NCBI GenBank assembly: GCA_964496755.1
Contig: CAZCBD010000092.1
Coordinates: forward strand, 1 to 10,608
Length of the DNA stretch: 10,608 nt
Direction of reading: 5' to 3'
Origin: CAZCBD01 sp964496755
GTDB lineage: Bacteria > Bacteroidota > Ignavibacteria > Ignavibacteriales > Melioribacteraceae
The first letter of the stretch is position 1; each line of letters starts with the position of its first letter. The position numbers were made by a program, and so were the translations under genes. Under the pieces are notes generated by a model that was given only the letters and a program-made list of their open reading frames with translations, did not search any database and was not told the DNA's origin. Shown piece after piece: positions 7,099 through 10,608 of the stretch.

Positions 7099-8957
7099 CA
7101 TTTTATAATAGATTCTAATTTATCGAGCAGTTTATTCATTTTATTTATCACCGATAAAATCACATTTTGATTGCGCATATCCACACCTGCTTTTTTTAAC
7201 ACATCGATCGGATAATCCGAACTTCCGGCACTTAAGAAATTTAGATATTTCTCAACAATTTCAGTTTTATTGGGATTATTTTCACTAGTAATCTTCGAGG
7301 CAATTTCTTGAGAAGCAGCAAAACTTGTAGCATATTGATAAACATAGAAATTGTAATAAAAATGGGGTATGCGTGCCCAAGAATAACCTTCTTCTTCGTC
7401 AACTACCATTTCGGGTCCCCAATATTTTTTAAATTGATTTGCAAATTTTTCAGTTAATATTTCAGGCGTTAAAGCCTCTCCGCTTTCAATTAGTTTATGA
7501 ACTTGCTTTTCAAAATCGGCAAATCTTGTTTGTCTGAAAAAGGTTGCTTGAATATTGATTAAATTCATTTCAATTAAAGCCAGTTTTTCTTCATCCGTTT
7601 TTGCATTACTAATTAAATAATCTAACAATAAAGCTTCGTTGGTTGTTGAAGCAACTTCAGCTACAAATATTGAATAATTTGCATACGGATACGGTTGTTT
7701 GTTACCCGTGTAAAAACTATGCATATTATGCCCTATTTCATGTACAAGCGTAAAAATATCATTCAATTGATTGTTCCAATTAAGCAACACATAGGGATGA
7801 ACTCCAAATGTTGTTCCTGAAGAATATGCCCCGCTTCGCTTTCCTTTTGTTTCGAACACATCAATCCATCTGTTTTCAATTGCAAATTTTATATCATTTA
7901 AATATTCCTCACCAAGCGGAGATAAAGCTTTATACATTATTTCTACAGCTTCATCATACGTATATTCTTTTTTAACCGCAGGGAAAAGTGTTACGTAAGT
8001 GTCATAAGGATGCAATTCTTCCAAATTCAAAATTTCTTTTTTTAATTTTGCCCATCTGTGTAATGGAGCCAGATTTTCATTAACGGTTTCCACTAAATTT
8101 TTATAAACTGAAATAGGAATATTATTACTATCCAATGAAGCTTCTAAGGTTGAATAATAATTTCTAACCTTCGCATTAAAAATTAAACTTTTAATATTTC
8201 CATTGAAAGTGGCGGCAAGGGTATTTTGGTATTTTTTAAAAGGAACATATAAAGCTTTATAAACTCTTTTTCTATACTCCCTATCGGTAGAATACATTGC
8301 AGCGCCATAGCGTCCGTGTGATACTTGTATTAAATTTCCGTTTTCATCTTCAACCTTAGGGAAATCAATATCCGCGTTATTAAACATACTGAAAACATCG
8401 GTAGAAGTATTTAATGCCGGAGCAGCCAAAGATAGTATTTCTTCTTCTCTTTCCGAAAGTCTGTGCTTTTCAGTCCGAAATAAATCTTCAAACATATGTT
8501 CATATATTTTTAATTCGTCATTTTCTTTTAAGTAAGAAAAAACTTTTTCTCGTTTTGCGGAAAGAATTTCGGGAATAATAAATGATGAAACGGCAGAAAT
8601 TTCGGAATGCAAAACTACCAACCGATCGTAACGACCTTGGTTTTCAGCATTTGCTAAATCCAAATCTTTAGATAACATAGCATACAAATACATTTGATCT
8701 AATTTAATGCTGATTTTTTCATCAAATTTTAAACATTCCAAAAGAGTATTTGCACTTTCAGAAACCTTACCTTTAAAATCATAATATCTTTCTATTTGAT
8801 TTTTCAAAAACTTAAAATCGTTTTCCCACTCTTGAACAGATTTATAAATATCCTCTAAATTCCAAGTATATTTTTTTTCAATTTTATCTCTCTCAATTAG
8901 ATCACTACTATTATCAGCAGAAAGTGTTATATAATTTCTTTTGTTTATAAAATTCAT
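7098..8957 (-). CDS. pepF: Oligoendopeptidase F (M3 family zinc metallopeptidase)
   Basis: A cytosolic zinc endopeptidase that cleaves short oligopeptides in intracellular peptide turnover. The 619-residue length is close to the roughly 600 usual for PepF. The N-terminal helical half (YTWNLEDIY near residue 30 is the typical opening) leads to the M3 catalytic domain. The zinc site is HEIGH (H406, E407, H410) in TLVHEIGHNMHSF, with the third ligand E434 in FVAEVASTTNE. The conserved RIPHFYYNFYVYQYA segment (about 529-543) supplies the substrate-side His/Tyr residues. There is no signal peptide. The start at 8957 is supported by the SD AAGAGG five bases upstream. The gene is divergent from the POT-type transporter, with about 116 bases between starts, and convergent with the HDOD gene. 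Confidence 0.96.
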   Translation of the reverse strand: MNFINKRNYITLSADNSSDLIERDKIEKKYTWNLEDIYKSVQEWENDFKFLKNQIERYYDFKGKVSESANTLLECLKFDEKISIKLDQMYLYAMLSKDLDLANAENQGRYDRLVVLHSEISAVSSFIIPEILSAKREKVFSYLKENDELKIYEHMFEDLFRTEKHRLSEREEEILSLAAPALNTSTDVFSMFNNADIDFPKVEDENGNLIQVSHGRYGAAMYSTDREYRKRVYKALYVPFKKYQNTLAATFNGNIKSLIFNAKVRNYYSTLEASLDSNNIPISVYKNLVETVNENLAPLHRWAKLKKEILNLEELHPYDTYVTLFPAVKKEYTYDEAVEIMYKALSPLGEEYLNDIKFAIENRWIDVFETKGKRSGAYSSGTTFGVHPYVLLNWNNQLNDIFTLVHEIGHNMHSFYTGNKQPYPYANYSIFVAEVASTTNEALLLDYLISNAKTDEEKLALIEMNLINIQATFFRQTRFADFEKQVHKLIESGEALTPEILTEKFANQFKKYWGPEMVVDEEEGYSWARIPHFYYNFYVYQYATSFAASQEIASKITSENNPNKTEIVEKYLNFLSAGSSDYPIDVLKKAGVDMRNQNVILSVINKMNKLLDKLESIIK

Positions 8958-8962
8958 ATTTA

Positions 8963-8968
8963 CCTCTT
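8963..8968 (-). promoter_or_regulatory. Ribosome-binding site of pepF
   Basis: AAGAGG on the minus strand, five bases before the ATG at 8957, is a good SD and fixes the pepF start. Further upstream TATTTTG comes one base short of the TAnnTTTG box and was not called as a promoter. Confidence 0.75.
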
Positions 8969-9040
8969 AAATTAGATTGAAATATATTTACCAATACAAA
9001 ATAATTTGGAAAAAGCATTTCAAATATTGTTTAAAATTTT

Positions 9041-9048
9041 TAACTTTG
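9041..9048 (+). promoter_or_regulatory. Candidate Bacteroidetes-type -7 promoter element
   Basis: TAACTTTG matches TAnnTTTG exactly, 25 bases before the preferred ATG at 9074 of the transporter gene. The -33 region (TTTC near 9018-9021) is a poor match to TTTG. This is the third exact -7 match directly ahead of a plus-strand gene here. Confidence 0.4.
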
Positions 9049-9073
9049 AACTTCACAAATTTAAAGGATGCCT

Positions 9074-10429
9074 ATGGAAAATGAAATTAAAAAAGAAGTA
9101 AAACAAAAAAAAGAAAAACAGAGCTTTCCTAAAGAATTTTGGACTGCCAACTTTATGGAGCTATTGGAAAGAGCTGCATATTACGGTTTTTTCATCGTAC
9201 TCACATTGTATCTAACCGATATAGTTGGATTTAGCGATACGGAAACCGGTTGGGTGGCCGGAATATTCTTTTCTAGTATTTATTTTCTTCCACCATTTGT
9301 AGGTGCAATTGTAGATCGTATCGGTTTTAAAAAAGGTTTAATAATTGCATTCTCTCTTCTTACTATTGGTTATTTCTTTCTCGGAGTAATTCATACCAAA
9401 GGTATAGTAATATTCTTTTTAACAGTTCTTTTAGTAGGTGCTTCATTTATTAAACCATTAATTACGGGCACCGTGGCAAAAACAACCTCCGAGGAAAATC
9501 GTGCCCGAGGATATGCATTATTTTACTGGGTAGTTAATATTGGTGCATTTTCCGGTAAAACATTTGTGCCATGGATTCGCCAAGGCATCGGATTAGAATA
9601 TGTGAATTTTTTCTCTTCTGCATGTGCTTTTCTTGCACTGCTTTTTGCAATATTCTTCTATCAAGAAATGGATCGTGATGAAGACAGAAAATCTCTTTCC
9701 GAAGTTATGCGCGCACTTGTTAAAATATTTACTACGCCTCGTTTAATTATACTTACTTTAATAGTAACAGGTTTTTGGTTAATACAACATCAGCTTTATG
9801 CTTCAATGCCAAAATATGTTATTCGTATTTTAGGCGAAAGCGCAAAACCCGAATGGTTAGCTAATATTAACCCCGGTGTTGTTGTATTATTTGTTGTATT
9901 AGTTACCCGACTTATGAAAAAACAAAAGGCTGTAACATCAATGCTTGTGGGTATGCTCTTAATGCCTCTATCTGCATTGGCTATGGCATTCAGCCAATCC
10001 TTAGCAAGTATAACCGGAGATTCAGTAAATATATTAGGATTAATTGCGTTACACCCGCTAACGGTAATGATGATTATCGGGATTGCAATTCAGGGCATTG
10101 CCGAATGTTTTATTTCGCCAAGATTTCTAGAATATTTTTCACTTCAAGCTCCTAAAGGAGAAGAAGGAATTTATCTTGGTTTCAGCCACTTACATTCCTT
10201 TATTTCAGCATTAGTTGGATTTGTAATGTCCGGTTATTTACTTGACGCATATTGCCCGAATCCGGCAAGTTTGCCGGCCGGTATTTCAGCGGCAGAAAAA
10301 GCAACTTACTATGCACATGCTCATTATATCTGGTATTATTTTGTTGCAATCGGATTAGTTGCCGCATTAGCTTTATTGGTCTTTAAATATGTAACACATA
10401 AAATTGATGCGAAAAAAGTTACTGCGTAA
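9074..10429 (+). CDS. POT/PTR-type MFS transporter, probable proton-coupled peptide symporter
   Basis: POT transporters are inner-membrane major facilitator proteins that import di- and tripeptides with protons. From the Met at 9074 the protein has 451 residues and about 12 hydrophobic segments, without the two extra helices often seen in bacterial members. Family marks: ELLERAAYYG in TM1 (residues 29-38, the ExxER proton/peptide motif with E29, E32, R33), motif-A-like GAIVDRIGFKKG (77-88), FYWVVNIGAF (150-159, compare FYxxINxG) and ECFISP in a late helix (344-349, compare the conserved E...SP). The N-terminus before TM1 is very Lys-rich. An in-frame ATG at 9068 abuts AAAGG with no spacer, while the one at 9074 sits six bases after AAAGG, so 9074 is preferred. 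Neighbouring peptidases support a peptide substrate, but this is inference. Confidence 0.87.
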   Translation: MENEIKKEVKQKKEKQSFPKEFWTANFMELLERAAYYGFFIVLTLYLTDIVGFSDTETGWVAGIFFSSIYFLPPFVGAIVDRIGFKKGLIIAFSLLTIGYFFLGVIHTKGIVIFFLTVLLVGASFIKPLITGTVAKTTSEENRARGYALFYWVVNIGAFSGKTFVPWIRQGIGLEYVNFFSSACAFLALLFAIFFYQEMDRDEDRKSLSEVMRALVKIFTTPRLIILTLIVTGFWLIQHQLYASMPKYVIRILGESAKPEWLANINPGVVVLFVVLVTRLMKKQKAVTSMLVGMLLMPLSALAMAFSQSLASITGDSVNILGLIALHPLTVMMIIGIAIQGIAECFISPRFLEYFSLQAPKGEEGIYLGFSHLHSFISALVGFVMSGYLLDAYCPNPASLPAGISAAEKATYYAHAHYIWYYFVAIGLVAALALLVFKYVTHKIDAKKVTA

Positions 10430-10447
10430 AAAAGTTATTTATCTACA

Positions 10448-10473
10448 ATAAAAGGGGCTTTTGCCCCTTTTAT
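10448..10473. terminator. Intrinsic terminator after the transporter gene
   Basis: Perfect 11-bp arms ATAAAAGGGGC (10448-10458) and GCCCCTTTTAT (10463-10473) with a TTTT loop, 18 bases after the transporter stop. The GC core is GGGGC/GCCCC. The T run after it is only four long and lies within the arm. The reverse orientation also has a T run, so it could stop transcription from the right. Confidence 0.88.
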
Positions 10474-10529
10474 ATTATAACTCTATTGTTTTTTGCAATT
10501 AATTTTCATACTCAATTTTAATTATTTTC

Positions 10530-10560
10530 TTGAAAGGATAAGAATTTCTTCCTTTATGAT
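10530..10560 (+). promoter_or_regulatory. Candidate promoter with 19-base spacer and internal dyad
   Basis: TTGAAA (10530-10535) and TATGAT (10555-10560) resemble -35 and -10 boxes of the general sigma-70 type with a long 19-base spacer. The spacer holds an imperfect dyad, AAAGG-AT-AAGAA-T-TTCTT-CCTTT (10533-10555), centred on the spacer. The arrangement recalls MerR-regulated promoters. Only 34 bases separate it from the ATG at 10594. AT-rich sequence gives such matches by chance, and the TAnnTTTG-type boxes elsewhere argue for caution. Confidence 0.3.
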
Positions 10561-10581
10561 TTTTACAAAAAATCCAGTTAT

Positions 10582-10608
10582 AAAGGAGAAAGGATGAAGA
10601 GAAGCTAA
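10582..10608 (+). other. Strong ribosome-binding site with four-codon ORF (MKRS) at window end
   Basis: AAAGGAG (10582-10588) lies five bases before ATG (10594), the best SD/start spacing in the window, yet the frame reads only Met-Lys-Arg-Ser and stops at the final three bases (TAA). It may be a leader mini-ORF for a gene that begins just past the edge, part of that gene's initiation region, or a sequence error near a contig end. The window does not extend far enough to decide. Confidence 0.35.

Noticed and set aside
6940..7170. Plus-strand 76-codon ORF across the HDOD/pepF junction
   Set aside because: It overlaps the HDOD 3' end, the shared terminator and the pepF 3' end, and has no ribosome-binding site.
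8975..9010. TAnnTTTG box for pepF on the minus strand
   Set aside because: The closest sequence, TATTTTG, is one base too short, and nothing else nearby fits.
9068..9070. ATG two codons upstream in the transporter gene
   Set aside because: AAAGG abuts it with no spacer, whereas the ATG at 9074 has proper spacing.

Overview
This window is AT-rich (roughly one third G+C by eye) and carries eight protein-coding genes with little spacing. There is no rRNA, tRNA, CRISPR array or insertion sequence that I can see. The gene content, the AT-rich codon use and several TAnnTTTG elements (the Bacteroidetes-type -7 promoter box) ahead of start codons suggest the Bacteroidota/Ignavibacteriota/Chlorobiota group. 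Clear Shine-Dalgarno (SD) sequences on several genes (TGAGGA, AAGAGG, AAAGGA) fit Ignavibacteria better than flavobacteria, which mostly lack them. The assignment is an inference, not proven.

Layout. 3-1109 (+) is the C-terminal half of polyphosphate kinase 1, cut by the left edge. 1241-1714 and 1765-2202 (+) are two small single-pass membrane proteins with long lysine-rich tails. They are recognisable as diverged tandem paralogues, and I do not know the family. On the minus strand, 5930-3873 encodes a secreted S9-family (DPP/acylaminoacyl-peptidase-like) serine peptidase, followed 43 bases later by 3829-2213, a cytoplasmic protein made almost wholly of about 15 TPR repeats. 6168-7046 (+) is a stand-alone HDOD-domain protein. 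It converges on 8957-7098 (-), an M3-family oligoendopeptidase F, and both genes share one bidirectional hairpin terminator. Divergent from the peptidase is 9074-10429 (+), a POT/PTR-type major facilitator transporter that ends in its own hairpin terminator. The last 130 bases hold a possible promoter with a dyad in a long spacer, and a strong ribosome-binding site before an ATG that reads only four codons. No gene-free stretch exceeds 300 bases; the longest is 237 bases (5931-6167), between the S9 peptidase and the HDOD gene.

How the genes fit together. Three of the eight genes make a plausible peptide-scavenging set: an exported S9 peptidase to clip peptides, a POT-type proton/peptide symporter to import them, and cytosolic oligoendopeptidase F to finish degradation. 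They are near each other but in separate transcription units. The left end links polyphosphate synthesis to two basic-tailed membrane proteins. Whether that is functional is open; this paralogue pair is the least explained part of the window and the best candidate for something undescribed.
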